NCBI GenBank assembly: GCA_041688385.1
Contig: JBDNIH010000168.1
Location: 22,705 to 86,704, forward strand
Direction: 5' to 3'
DNA length: 64,000 nucleotides
From: UBA7662 sp041688385
GTDB taxonomy: Bacteria > Bacteroidota > Bacteroidia > UBA7662
Each line of letters starts with the position of its first letter. Positions within the stretch are counted from its first letter, which is position 1. Shown here piece after piece: positions 33,517-43,500 of this stretch. The notes below the pieces were generated by a model, which had not been told where the DNA came from, searched no databases, and saw only the letters and a program-made list of their open reading frames with translations. Made by a program: the position numbers and the translations under genes.

Positions 33517-33548
33517 GGAAAACTCTCCCCGACCGGGGAGAATTTTCC
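33517..33548 (+). promoter_or_regulatory. Hairpin between tuf and tRNA-Trp
   Basis: GGAAAACTCTCCCC (33517-33530), loop GACC, GGGGAGAATTTTCC (33535-33548): a 14-bp stem with one C-A mismatch. No T tract follows, so it is more likely a partial terminator or an RNA-processing stem that separates the tuf message from the tRNA than a full terminator. Confidence 0.65.
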
Positions 33549-33556
33549 CTGTCTAT

Positions 33557-33629
<73 letters not shown>

Positions 33630-33714
33630 CCGAAAGAAAAAAAGAACAGGCACAGCCTGACGTAAGAGCTACAGCGCTCTGCCGAAGGTTTCACTTGTAC
33701 AGCTGAAAAGAAAC

Positions 33715-33909
33715 ATGAATAAGATTCGTATTTACGTCAAAGAAGCCACCAACGAACTCCTGCATAAGGTAAGTTGGCCGACTTGGGAAGAACTTCAGAG
33801 TAGTTTGGTCGTTGTCCTCGTGGCTTCGCTCATTTTTTCTATTGTCATTTATCTCATGGACGTTGCTTTTTCGAACATCTTGAGTGCTTTTTATCATCTC
33901 TTCCAATAA
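33715..33909 (+). CDS. secE: Preprotein translocase subunit SecE
   Basis: A 64-residue single-span SecE: the amphipathic helix with EATNELLHKVSWPTWEEL, followed by one membrane helix (VVVLVASLIFSIVIYLMDV). It clamps the SecY halves in the inner membrane. nusG follows after three bases. Confidence 0.95.
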   Translation: MNKIRIYVKEATNELLHKVSWPTWEELQSSLVVVLVASLIFSIVIYLMDVAFSNILSAFYHLFQ

Positions 33910-33912
33910 GGC

Positions 33913-34455
33913 ATGGCCGGTATGGAGTGTAAGTGGTATGTAGTTCGCGCCATAAGTGGCAAAGAGCGTAAATCGAAAGAGTACTTGGAGTACGAAATTA
34001 ACCGTTTGGGTTTGGCCGATCTGATTCCTCAGATCCTCATCCCGATGGAGAAAGTGCTCCAGTTACGTAATGGCAAAAAGGTGGTGAAAGAACGTAATTT
34101 CTTTCCTGGCTACATCCTCATTGAGGCAGCGATGAATCCCGATCTGGTATCGACGATCATCGGTATTCCCAATGTAATCGGCTTTTTAGGTGGTGACAAT
34201 CCAACACCACTTCGCGAGTCGGAAGTGAACAAAATCCTCGGTAAGGTCGATGAAATGACCGATGCCGGTGAAGTAATGGCAAATCCGTTTACCATTGGTG
34301 AGTCGGTGAAAGTGATGGACGGTCCGTTCAACGAGTTCACCGGTGTAATCGAAGAAGTGAACGAAGAGAAGAAGAAGCTTAAAGTGATGGTGAAGATTTT
34401 TGGTCGACGCACTCCCATTGAGTTGAATTATATGCAAGTAGAGAAAATATCCTAA
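33913..34455 (+). CDS. nusG: Transcription termination/antitermination protein NusG
   Basis: The 180-residue protein has the NGN domain (WYVVRAISGKERKSKEYLE, FFPGYILIEA) and the C-terminal KOW domain (VMDGPFNEFTGVIEEVNEEKKKLKVMVKIFGR). It binds RNA polymerase and couples it with Rho or ribosomal protein uS10. An alternative ATG at 33922 would drop three residues; either fits. Confidence 0.96.
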   Translation: MAGMECKWYVVRAISGKERKSKEYLEYEINRLGLADLIPQILIPMEKVLQLRNGKKVVKERNFFPGYILIEAAMNPDLVSTIIGIPNVIGFLGGDNPTPLRESEVNKILGKVDEMTDAGEVMANPFTIGESVKVMDGPFNEFTGVIEEVNEEKKKLKVMVKIFGRRTPIELNYMQVEKIS

Positions 34456-34467
34456 TCAGATACAAAA

Positions 34468-34908
34468 ATGGCAAAGGAAATCAGCGCGTTTATTAAGCTC
34501 CAAATCAAGGGCGGCGCAGCGAACCCGGCACCTCCGGTAGGACCAGCACTAGGTTCTAAAGGGGTGAACATCATGGAATTCTGTAAGCAGTTTAATGCTA
34601 GAACCCAAGAGAAGGCGGGAAAAATATTACCAGTGGTGATCACGGTATATTCAGACAAGTCGTTCGACTTCATCGTTAAAACCCCTCCAGTGGCTATCCA
34701 GCTAATGGAAGCTTCTAAAATCACGAAGGGTTCGACTCAACCTAACCGCCTCAAAGTAGGGTCGGTGAGCTGGGAACAGGTGAAAATGATCGCCGAAGAC
34801 AAAATGCAAGACATGAATGCGTTTAAAGTAGAGTCGGCCATGAAAATGGTTGCCGGTACTGCACGCAGCATGGGCTTGAATGTAACAGGGGCAGCACCCT
34901 GGGAATAA
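34468..34908 (+). CDS. rplK: 50S ribosomal protein uL11
   Basis: 146 residues: IKLQIKGGAANPAPPVGPALGSKGVN at the N-terminus (the thiostrepton/proline-rich region) and the rRNA-binding C-terminal domain ending TARSMGLNVTG. It forms the stalk base of the 50S GTPase centre. It begins 12 bases after nusG. Confidence 0.97.
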   Translation: MAKEISAFIKLQIKGGAANPAPPVGPALGSKGVNIMEFCKQFNARTQEKAGKILPVVITVYSDKSFDFIVKTPPVAIQLMEASKITKGSTQPNRLKVGSVSWEQVKMIAEDKMQDMNAFKVESAMKMVAGTARSMGLNVTGAAPWE

Positions 34909-34933
34909 GTAGAAAACACTATTAATTTATAGA

Positions 34934-35632
34934 GTGGCTAGATTGACAAAAAATCAAAAGTTGGCGAACGCGAAGTTCGACCGTACCAAGGCGTACAAGC
35001 TTACCGAAGCAACGAGCTTGGTGAAGGAAATTACCTTTACTAAGTTTGACCCGTCGGTAGATTTGAATGTGAGGCTCGGTGTGGACCCACGCAAAGCTAA
35101 CCAGATGGTTAGGGGTACGGTAACCCTTCCTCATGGGACCGGAAAAGTAGCACGAGTACTCGTGTTATGCACCCCAGACAAGGAAGCCGAGGCCAAAGCG
35201 GCCGGAGCTGACTTCGTAGGACTGGACGAGTTCATCCAAAAAATAGAGGGTGGATGGACTGACGTCGATGTAATCATTACTCAACCAAGCGTTATGGCGA
35301 AAGTCGGTCGTTTGGGTCGTGTATTAGGCCCCCGCGGTCTGATGCCTAACCCGAAGACAGGTACTGTAACGGATAATGTTGGGCAAGCGGTTACCGATGT
35401 AAAGGGTGGCAAAATCGACTTCAAAGTAGACAAGTTCGGTATTGTACATTCTGCTATAGGCAAGGCATCTTTCTCGCCTGCACAATTGGAAGAAAACGCT
35501 TTAGAGCTGCTTCAGACCATAGTGCGCTTGAAGCCTTCAGCTGCAAAAGGAACTTATGTAAAGAGCGTCTTCATGAGCTCAACCATGAGTCCTGGTATCA
35601 ACATTGACACAAAATCAATTGCGGGGATCTGA
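34934..35632 (+). CDS. rplA: 50S ribosomal protein uL1 (GTG start)
   Basis: 232 residues with the uL1 motifs VDLNVRLGVDPRKANQMVRGTV and LGPRGLMPNPKTGTVT. It uses GTG (34934-34936) as start codon; no in-frame ATG lies near. uL1 often represses its own operon by binding a mimic of its 23S site in the leader; I did not find an obvious mimic. Confidence 0.96.
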   Translation: MARLTKNQKLANAKFDRTKAYKLTEATSLVKEITFTKFDPSVDLNVRLGVDPRKANQMVRGTVTLPHGTGKVARVLVLCTPDKEAEAKAAGADFVGLDEFIQKIEGGWTDVDVIITQPSVMAKVGRLGRVLGPRGLMPNPKTGTVTDNVGQAVTDVKGGKIDFKVDKFGIVHSAIGKASFSPAQLEENALELLQTIVRLKPSAAKGTYVKSVFMSSTMSPGINIDTKSIAGI

Positions 35633-35634
35633 TC

Positions 35635-36156
35635 ATGACTAGAGAAGAAAAAGCAGTAGTTATTCAGGAACTGGCCGAAAAGTTGTCCAACAGTCCGTTT
35701 TTCTACATTACCGACGCTAGCAATTTGCCAGTGCAAACCATCAACCGTTTCCGCGGTCTGTGCTACAAGCGTGGTGTAGAATTCAAAGTAGTAAAGAATA
35801 CCTTGCTACAAAAGGCTATGGAAAGCTTGAACGAGGGTTACACTCCGTTGTTTCCAGCATTAAAAGGACCAACCTCCATCATGTTTGCCGAGCAGGGTAA
35901 TATCCCAGCCCGTCTGTTGAAGGAGTTCCGTCAGGGTGGTGTCGACAAGCCAATATTGAAAGCTGCCTATATTGACAGCGCGATATATACGGGTGACGAC
36001 CAACTCGACGCACTAACCAGCATCAAGTCTAAAGAAGAATTGATCGCAGGTATCATCTTTACACTCCAGTCACCAGCACGTAATGTGATTTCGGCTTTGC
36101 AGTCGAGCGGTGGTAAACTGGCGGGTATCGTTAAAACACTACAAGAGAGAAATTAA
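35635..36156 (+). CDS. rplJ: 50S ribosomal protein uL10
   Basis: 173 residues: N-terminal rRNA-binding domain (AEKLSNSPFFYITDASNLPV, FRGLCYKRGVEFKVVKNTLL) and the C-terminal helix that binds bL12 dimers. It starts two bases after rplA. uL10-L12 complexes commonly autoregulate rplJL. Confidence 0.96.
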   Translation: MTREEKAVVIQELAEKLSNSPFFYITDASNLPVQTINRFRGLCYKRGVEFKVVKNTLLQKAMESLNEGYTPLFPALKGPTSIMFAEQGNIPARLLKEFRQGGVDKPILKAAYIDSAIYTGDDQLDALTSIKSKEELIAGIIFTLQSPARNVISALQSSGGKLAGIVKTLQERN

Positions 36157-36187
36157 CTAAAACAAAAACAATTAAATTATTAATACA

Positions 36188-36565
36188 ATGGCAGATATTA
36201 AAGCGTTCGCGGACCAGTTGGTTAACCTAACTGTGAAAGAAGTAAACGAACTTGCCCAAATCCTGAAAGACGAGTATGGCATCGAGCCAGCTGCTGCAGC
36301 TGTTGCTGTTGCGGGTCCTGCTGCTGCTGCTGCTGCTCCTGCAGTTGCAGAGCAAACCGAGTTTGATGTAATCCTGAAAAGCGCCGGTGCTCAGAAACTC
36401 CAGATCGTTAAATTGGTGAAAGACCTTACCGGTCTTGGCCTGAAAGAGGCAAAAGAACTCGTTGATGCTGCTCCTAAAGCATTAAAAGAGAAATGTCCTA
36501 AAGACGAAGCGGAAGCTTTGAAAGCTAAGCTTGAAGAAGCAGGTGCTGAGGTAGAGATTAAGTAA
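36188..36565 (+). CDS. rplL: 50S ribosomal protein bL12
   Basis: 125 residues: an N-terminal dimerisation helix pair, a flexible Ala/Val/Pro linker (about residues 36-57) and the globular factor-binding domain (FDVILKSAGAQKLQIVKLVKDLTGLGLKEAKELVD). A long hairpin lies between its stop and rpoB. Confidence 0.97.
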   Translation: MADIKAFADQLVNLTVKEVNELAQILKDEYGIEPAAAAVAVAGPAAAAAAPAVAEQTEFDVILKSAGAQKLQIVKLVKDLTGLGLKEAKELVDAAPKALKEKCPKDEAEALKAKLEEAGAEVEIK

Positions 36566-36593
36566 TTTGAATTACGGCTCCTCAGCCTTTAAA

Positions 36594-36634
36594 GCTGTAG
36601 GCCTGCAATCCTTGTTGATTGCCAGGCCTACGGC
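36594..36634 (+). promoter_or_regulatory. Long hairpin in the rplL-rpoB gap
   Basis: Bases 36594-36610 pair with 36617-36634 in a stem of 17 pairs with a single bulge and one G-U wobble; the loop is CTTGTT. After it come only CTATTTG-like bases, not a full T tract. The place matches that of the attenuator and RNase III site between rplL and rpoBC in E. coli, suggesting differential expression of ribosomal and polymerase genes. Confidence 0.75.
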
Positions 36635-36678
36635 TATTTGTGTTCGTGATAACGGTTGTATAACTAAACATCAATTCT

Positions 36679-39600
36679 TTGGCTGCCAACATCACACCAG
36701 AGGGTAGGATCAACTTCGCGTCTATCGCGTCGGCGATCGAATATCCCGACTTTCTGGAAATCCAGATCAAGTCGTTTAAAGACTTTTTCCAGCTTGATAC
36801 CTTGCAGGAAAATCGTCGCAACGAAGGTTTGTTCAAGGTTTTTGCGGAAAATTTCCCCATAACCGATGCGCGAAATAACTTCGTTTTGGAGTTCCTCGAT
36901 TATTTCGTGGACCCACCTCGATACACGATAGAAGAGTGTATCGAAAGAGGCCTGACCTATTCAGTGCCTTTGAAGGCTAAACTGCGCCTGTCGTGTAACG
37001 ACGTGGAGCATGAGGACTTCGAAACCATCGTTCAGGACGTGTATTTGGGAACTATCCCGTACATGACTCCTAAAGGTACCTTCGTGATCAACGGAGCTGA
37101 GCGCGTTATTGTGTCTCAGTTGCACCGTTCACCGGGCGTATTCTTTGGTCAAACGGTGCATACCAACGGTTCGAAATTGTATTCGGCCCGTATCATTCCG
37201 TTCAAAGGCTCGTGGATTGAATTCGCGACCGACGTGAACAATGTGATGTATGCCTATATTGACCGTAAGAAGAAGTTTCCGGTAACGACGCTGTTGCGTG
37301 CGATTGGGTACGATTCGGACAAGGACATCCTTAACATCTTTGACCTCGCCGACGAGATCAAGGTAAGCAAAGCAGGCCTCAAGAAAGTTGTTGGTCGCCG
37401 CCTAGCTGCCCGGGTTTTGAAGACATGGGTTGAAGACTTTGTAGATGAAGATACTGGTGAGGTGGTTTCCATCAACCGGAATGAAATCATTTTGGAGCGC
37501 GATACACTGCTCGAAGACGAGATGATCGATATGATTGTTGACGCCGGTGTGAAAAGCATCATCCTGCACAAGGATGAAAACCTTCATGGTGATTATTCTA
37601 TCATTTACAATACCCTCCAAAAAGATACTTCCAATTCGGAAAAGGAGGCCCTCGAGCACATCTACCGTCAATTACGGAATGCCGAGCCACCAGATGAAGA
37701 TTCGGCACGTCAGATTATCGATAAGCTGTTCTTCTCCGACAAACGTTATGACTTGGGTGAAGTGGGCCGTTACCGTATCAACCGCAAGCTGGGGTTAAAC
37801 TCTGCTTCTGAAGTACGTGTATTGACCCGTGAAGACATCATTGAAATCGTAAAATACCTCATCCAGCTGTCGAACTCAAAAGCCGATGTGGATGATATTG
37901 ACCACCTCAGTAACCGTCGTGTGCGGACTGTTGGTGAGCAGTTGTATTCGCAGTTCGGTGTGGGACTGGCCCGTATGGCCCGTACCATTCGTGAGCGGAT
38001 GAACATTCGCGATAACGAGGTGTTTACCCCAGCCGATTTGATTAATGCCCGTACGTTGAGTTCGGTTATTAACAGTTTCTTCGGAACCAATCAGCTGAGT
38101 CAGTTTATGGACCAAACCAATCCGTTGGCGGAGATTACGCACAAGCGTCGTCTTTCTGCACTCGGGCCTGGTGGTCTTTCGCGTGAACGTGCTGGTTTTG
38201 AGGTGCGTGACGTACACTACACCCACTACGGTCGTTTGTGCACCATTGAAACACCGGAAGGACCGAACATCGGTTTGATTTCGTCGCTTTGCGTACATGC
38301 CAAAATCAACGCCATGGGCTTCATTGAAACCCCATACCGTCAGGTTGAAAATGGCCGTGTACAAATTGAGAAAAACGTCATCTTCCTAAGTGCAGAAGAC
38401 GAAGACGAGCGTATGATTGCCCAGGCCAATGCGCCATTCGACGTCAAGGGTAACTTTGAACGCGACTTGGTGAAATGCCGTTTGATGGGTGATTTCCCTA
38501 TTGTGGTGCCGGGTGAAGTTCAGTTTATGGACGTTGCCCCTAACCAGATTGTAGGTATCGCTGCTTCGTTGATTCCATTCCTTGAGCATGATGATGCTAA
38601 CCGGGCTCTGATGGGTTCGAATATGCAACGTCAGGCTGTTCCTTTGCTCCGTCCCGAGTCGCCAATCGTGGGTACTGGTCTTGAAGGCCGTGTTGCCCGT
38701 GATTCACGCGCACTGTTGACAGCTGAAGGTGCGGGTATAGTGGAATACGTTGATGCTAAAATGATTACTATTCGTTACGATCGTAACGAAGATGACCGTT
38801 TGATAAGCTTCAACGGCGACGCGAAATCTTATTATCTCACCAAATTCCGAAAAACCAACCAATATACTTCAATCAACCACAAACCTATCGTTAAGAAGGG
38901 ACAGCGTGTTGTTAAAGACGAAGTATTGGTAGAAGGTTATGGTACGCAGAAAGGCGAGCTGGCACTCGGTCGTAATTTAAAAGTGGCCTTCATGCCATGG
39001 CAGGGTTACAATTTTGAGGATGCCATCGTAATTTCTGAGCGTGTGGTTCGTGAAGACTTGTATACCTCCATCCACATCGAAGAGTTTGAACTCCAGGTGC
39101 GCGATACCAAAAGAGGTGAAGAAGAATTAACAGCCGATATCCCGAATGTGAGTGAAGAAGCCACCAAGGACCTCGACGAGCACGGTATCATCCGCGTTGG
39201 TGCCCATGTAAAAGAAGGCGATATCCTCATAGGTAAAATCACACCAAAAGGCGAGAGTGATCCTTCTCCGGAAGAAAAACTGCTTCGCGCCATCTTTGGC
39301 GACAAAGCAGGTGACGTGAAAGACGCTTCATTGCGTGTTCCACCGTCTATGACCGGTGTGGTAATCGATAAAAAACTCTTCTCTCGTGTGAAGAAGGACA
39401 AAATGGCCAAGCAGGAAGAAAAGGTACTGGTTGAAAAACTGGATGCTGAGTACAACCGTGAGGTGGATGTTGTTCGGAATATCCTCATCGAAAAATTGCT
39501 TTCACTTGTTGAAGGCAAGGTTTCTCAGGGCGTTACCAATACCTACCGCGATGAAGTGGTACCTAAGGGCACCAAATTCACCAAAAAGAGCCTGGTTGAA

Positions 39601-40491
39601 ATCGACTACAGCATCGTTAATCCCGATGGCTGGTTAACCGACAAGGACAAAAGCGAACAGGTAAAAGAACTCCTGAAAAATTATCTGGTACGTATATCTG
39701 AGATACTCGGCGAGATGAAACGCAAAAAATTCGCCATACAAGTGGGTGATGAGCTGCCTTCGGGCATTCTCCAACTCGCAAAAGTTTCTGTTGCACAAAA
39801 ACGTAAGCTGCGTGTGGGCGATAAAATGGCCGGTCGTCACGGTAATAAGGGTATTGTTGCGCGAATCGTGCGCGACGAGGATATGCCTTTCTTAGCCGAC
39901 GGCACCATTGTCGACATCGTATTGAACCCACTTGGCGTACCATCGCGTATGAACTTGGGTCAGATCTATGAGTCGGTATTGGGCTGGGCAGGTATGGAGC
40001 TCGGATTGAAGTTTGCCACCCCGATTTTCGACGGTGCGAGTCTTGAAGAGGTGCTTTCTTATACCGAAAAAGCCGGTGTACCAGACTTAGGTGCAACCTA
40101 TCTTCACGATGGCCAGACCGGTCGTCGTTTTGACCAAAAAACCACAGTGGGCGTGATTTACATGCTTAAGCTGGGTCACATGGTAGATGATAAGATGCAC
40201 GCCCGTTCAATCGGACCATACTCGCTCATTACCCAGCAGCCGTTGGGTGGTAAAGCACAGTTTGGTGGTCAGCGTTTTGGTGAGATGGAAGTATGGGCAC
40301 TCGAAGCATTTGGTGCTGCCAACATCCTCCAGGAAGTACTTACAGTTAAGTCGGACGATATCATCGGCCGTGCGAAAACCTATGAGGCTATCGTGAAAGG
40401 CGACAATCTGCCGGTTCCGAGCGTACCAGAATCGTTCAATGTATTGCTGCACGAACTTCGTGGTTTGTGCTTAGATGTATCACTTGATTAA
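36679..40491 (+). CDS. rpoB: RNA polymerase beta subunit (TTG start)
   Basis: The 1270-residue beta subunit is full length for Bacteroidota. The rifampicin-pocket region reads FFGTNQLSQFMDQTNPLAE and THKRRLSALGPGGL, without an obvious resistance substitution. The C-terminal clamp contact is GKAQFGGQRFGEMEVWALEAFGA. The start is TTG at 36679: an in-frame TAA lies six codons before it and the next Met would be too late, since FASIASAIEYPDFLEIQ must be included. A weak start codon plus the upstream hairpin may lower its yield relative to bL12. Confidence 0.97.
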   Translation: MAANITPEGRINFASIASAIEYPDFLEIQIKSFKDFFQLDTLQENRRNEGLFKVFAENFPITDARNNFVLEFLDYFVDPPRYTIEECIERGLTYSVPLKAKLRLSCNDVEHEDFETIVQDVYLGTIPYMTPKGTFVINGAERVIVSQLHRSPGVFFGQTVHTNGSKLYSARIIPFKGSWIEFATDVNNVMYAYIDRKKKFPVTTLLRAIGYDSDKDILNIFDLADEIKVSKAGLKKVVGRRLAARVLKTWVEDFVDEDTGEVVSINRNEIILERDTLLEDEMIDMIVDAGVKSIILHKDENLHGDYSIIYNTLQKDTSNSEKEALEHIYRQLRNAEPPDEDSARQIIDKLFFSDKRYDLGEVGRYRINRKLGLNSASEVRVLTREDIIEIVKYLIQLSNSKADVDDIDHLSNRRVRTVGEQLYSQFGVGLARMARTIRERMNIRDNEVFTPADLINARTLSSVINSFFGTNQLSQFMDQTNPLAEITHKRRLSALGPGGLSRERAGFEVRDVHYTHYGRLCTIETPEGPNIGLISSLCVHAKINAMGFIETPYRQVENGRVQIEKNVIFLSAEDEDERMIAQANAPFDVKGNFERDLVKCRLMGDFPIVVPGEVQFMDVAPNQIVGIAASLIPFLEHDDANRALMGSNMQRQAVPLLRPESPIVGTGLEGRVARDSRALLTAEGAGIVEYVDAKMITIRYDRNEDDRLISFNGDAKSYYLTKFRKTNQYTSINHKPIVKKGQRVVKDEVLVEGYGTQKGELALGRNLKVAFMPWQGYNFEDAIVISERVVREDLYTSIHIEEFELQVRDTKRGEEELTADIPNVSEEATKDLDEHGIIRVGAHVKEGDILIGKITPKGESDPSPEEKLLRAIFGDKAGDVKDASLRVPPSMTGVVIDKKLFSRVKKDKMAKQEEKVLVEKLDAEYNREVDVVRNILIEKLLSLVEGKVSQGVTNTYRDEVVPKGTKFTKKSLVEIDYSIVNPDGWLTDKDKSEQVKELLKNYLVRISEILGEMKRKKFAIQVGDELPSGILQLAKVSVAQKRKLRVGDKMAGRHGNKGIVARIVRDEDMPFLADGTIVDIVLNPLGVPSRMNLGQIYESVLGWAGMELGLKFATPIFDGASLEEVLSYTEKAGVPDLGATYLHDGQTGRRFDQKTTVGVIYMLKLGHMVDDKMHARSIGPYSLITQQPLGGKAQFGGQRFGEMEVWALEAFGAANILQEVLTVKSDDIIGRAKTYEAIVKGDNLPVPSVPESFNVLLHELRGLCLDVSLD

Positions 40492-40493
40492 TC

Positions 40494-40499
40494 AGGAGG
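40494..40499 (+). promoter_or_regulatory. Shine-Dalgarno-like AGGAGG before rpoC
   Basis: AGGAGG directly follows the rpoB stop and lies nine bases before the rpoC ATG (40509). It is one of only two such sites that I noted in the window. Confidence 0.55.
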
Positions 40500-40508
40500 C
40501 ATCCCCAT

Positions 40509-43500
40509 ATGTCGTATAAAAAAGAGTTTAAACTCAAAAGTAATTTCACCAAAATCCGTATCGGCCTGGCTTCGCCAGAGTCGATATTGGACCGTTCGTT
40601 CGGTGAAGTTGTTAAGCCGGAAACCATCAACTACCGGACCTACAAGCCGGAGATGGGTGGATTGTTCTGCGAACGCATTTTTGGTCCGGTAAAAGACTAC
40701 GAATGTCATTGCGGTAAATACAAACGTATCCGTTATAAGGGTATCGTATGTGACCGTTGTGGTGTAGAAGTTACCGAGAAAAAGGTGCGTCGTGAGCGTA
40801 TGGGTCACATCAAATTGGTGGTACCTGTAGCACATATCTGGTATTTCCGTTCGCTTCCGAATAAAATCGGATATCTGTTGGGCTTGCCGAGCAAAAAACT
40901 CGACACCATCATTTATTATGAGCGATATGTAGTGATTCAAGCGGGTATCAAAGAAGCCGACGGTATCAAACGGATGGATTTCCTCACCGAGGAAGAATAT
41001 CTGGATATCGTGGATTCATTGCCGCGCGAAAACCACATGCTTGATGACCAGGATCCAAACAAATTCATCGCGAAGATGGGTGCGGATGCCCTGCATGATT
41101 TGTTATCACGTATCAACCTCGACGACCTGAGCTATGCTTTGCGTCACCAGGCGGCTACCGAGACATCGCAGCAGCGTAAAACCGAAGCCCTCAAACGTTT
41201 GAAAATTGTAGAAGCCTTCCGTGGTGCCAACGAGACCGGTGTAAACCGTCCTGAGTGGATGATCGTGAAGATGGTTCCTGTGATTCCACCTGAATTGCGC
41301 CCGCTTGTGCCTTTGGAAGGGGGTCGTTTCGCGACTTCCGATTTGAACGATCTCTATCGCCGCGTGATCATCCGGAACAACCGTTTGAAGCGGCTGATGG
41401 AAATCAAAGCGCCGGATGTAATCCTCCGCAATGAGAAACGTATGTTGCAAGAAGCGGTTGATTCGCTCTTCGACAACAGCCGTAAAATCAATGCTGTTAA
41501 AGCCGAAGGTAACCGTGCCCTTAAATCGTTGAGCGATATGCTCAAAGGTAAACAGGGTCGTTTCCGTCAGAACTTGTTGGGTAAGCGTGTCGACTATTCT
41601 GGTCGTTCGGTTATCGTAGTAGGTCCTGAGATGAAACTCCACGAATGTGGATTACCAAAAGACATGGCTGCGGAGCTTTTCAAACCGTTTGTTATTCGCA
41701 AGATGATCGAACGCGGTATTGTTAAGACCGTAAAATCTGCCAAAAAAATCGTCGACCGCAAGGATCCTGTGGTTTGGGATATACTCGAGAACGTCCTCAA
41801 AGGACATCCGGTATTGCTCAACCGTGCCCCTACACTACACCGTTTGGGTATTCAGGCTTTCCAACCGAAGATGATCGAAGGTAAAGCTATACAGTTGCAC
41901 CCGCTCGTATGTACGGCCTTCAACGCCGACTTTGACGGTGACCAAATGGCGGTACACGTACCGTTGGGTCATGCAGCTATATTGGAAGCACAGTTGTTGA
42001 TGCTCGCATCACACAATATCCTCAACCCGGCCAATGGAAGTCCAATCACCGTTCCTTCACAGGATATGGTATTGGGTCTCTACTACATCACCAAAGGCCG
42101 CAAGAGCACCGACCAGGAAACTGTTATCGGTGAAGGTTTGAAGTTCTACTCAACCGAAGAAGCGATTATCGCCTATAACGAAGGACGTGTAGCCCTCCAT
42201 GCTTGGGTAAAAGTGCGCAATAACGTACGTAATATCGAAACCGATACCTTGGAGATGAAGTTGGTCGATACCACTATGGGCCGTATCCTCTTTAACCAAG
42301 TGATACCGGAGCGTGTGGGTTATATCAATGAACTGTTGACTAAGAAGTCGCTTCGTGACCTCATTGGCACGATTGTTCGTTTCACCGACCTGCCTACCAC
42401 CGCCGCATTCTTGGACGAAATCAAGTCGTTAGGATTCCGCATGGCGTTCCAGGGTGGCTTGTCGTTTAACCTCAACGACGTCAAAATCCCGGATAACAAA
42501 GTGACTTTGTTGGCCGAAGCGCAGAAAGAAGTGAATGAAGTGACCAACAATTACGAGATGGGCTTCATCACCAATAACGAGCGCTATAACCAGGTAATCG
42601 ATATTTGGACGCGTATCAACTCCCGTATTACGGATACGTTGATGCGTGAGATTTCGACCGATAACCAAGGCTTTAACTCGGTTTATATGATGCTCGACTC
42701 CGGAGCACGTGGTTCCAAAGAGCAGATTCGTCAGCTCGGTGGTATGCGTGGTTTGATGGCCAAGCCTCAGAAATCAGGTGGAGCAGGGGAGATTATCGAA
42801 AACCCAATTTTATCGAACTTTAAAGAAGGTTTGTCGGTATTAGAGTACTTTATCTCTACCCACGGTGCCCGTAAGGGTCTTGCCGATACGGCCTTGAAAA
42901 CGGCCGATGCCGGTTACCTAACCCGTCGTTTGCATGACGTTGCACAGGACGTGGTTATTAGCGAGGAAGATTGCGGTACCCTTCGCGGTATTGAAACTTC
43001 AGCGTTAAAAGACAACGAGGATATCGTTGAGTCATTGATTGAGCGTATCGTAGGCCGTGTAGCGGTAAGCAATGTTGTTGATCCGTTGACCAAAGAACTT
43101 CTTGTTGCCGGTGGCGAAGAAATCACCGAAGATATTGCGATCAAAATCGACAATTCCCCGCTCGATAGCGTTGAAATCCGCTCGGTATTGACTTGCGAAT
43201 CTAAAGTGGGTGTATGCGTAAGGTGTTATGGCCGTAACTTGGCTACCAACCGCATGGTTCAAATCGGTGAGTCGGTGGGCGTAATTGCTGCACAGTCAAT
43301 CGGTGAGCCAGGCACGCAGCTTACCCTCCGTACCTTCCACGTGGGTGGTGTTGCGGGTAACATCGCTACAGAATCACAGCTCATGTCGAAATTTGATGGT
43401 CTCATTGAATTTGACGAAGTGCGTACTGTTGTTTTCAAAGGCGGCGAAAACCCGACAGAAATTGTTGTATCACGTTCAGGTGAGGTGAAAATCGTTCATC

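Noticed and set aside
36289..36360. GCT/GCA-rich tract as a repeat element
   Set aside because: It encodes the Ala-rich hinge of bL12.
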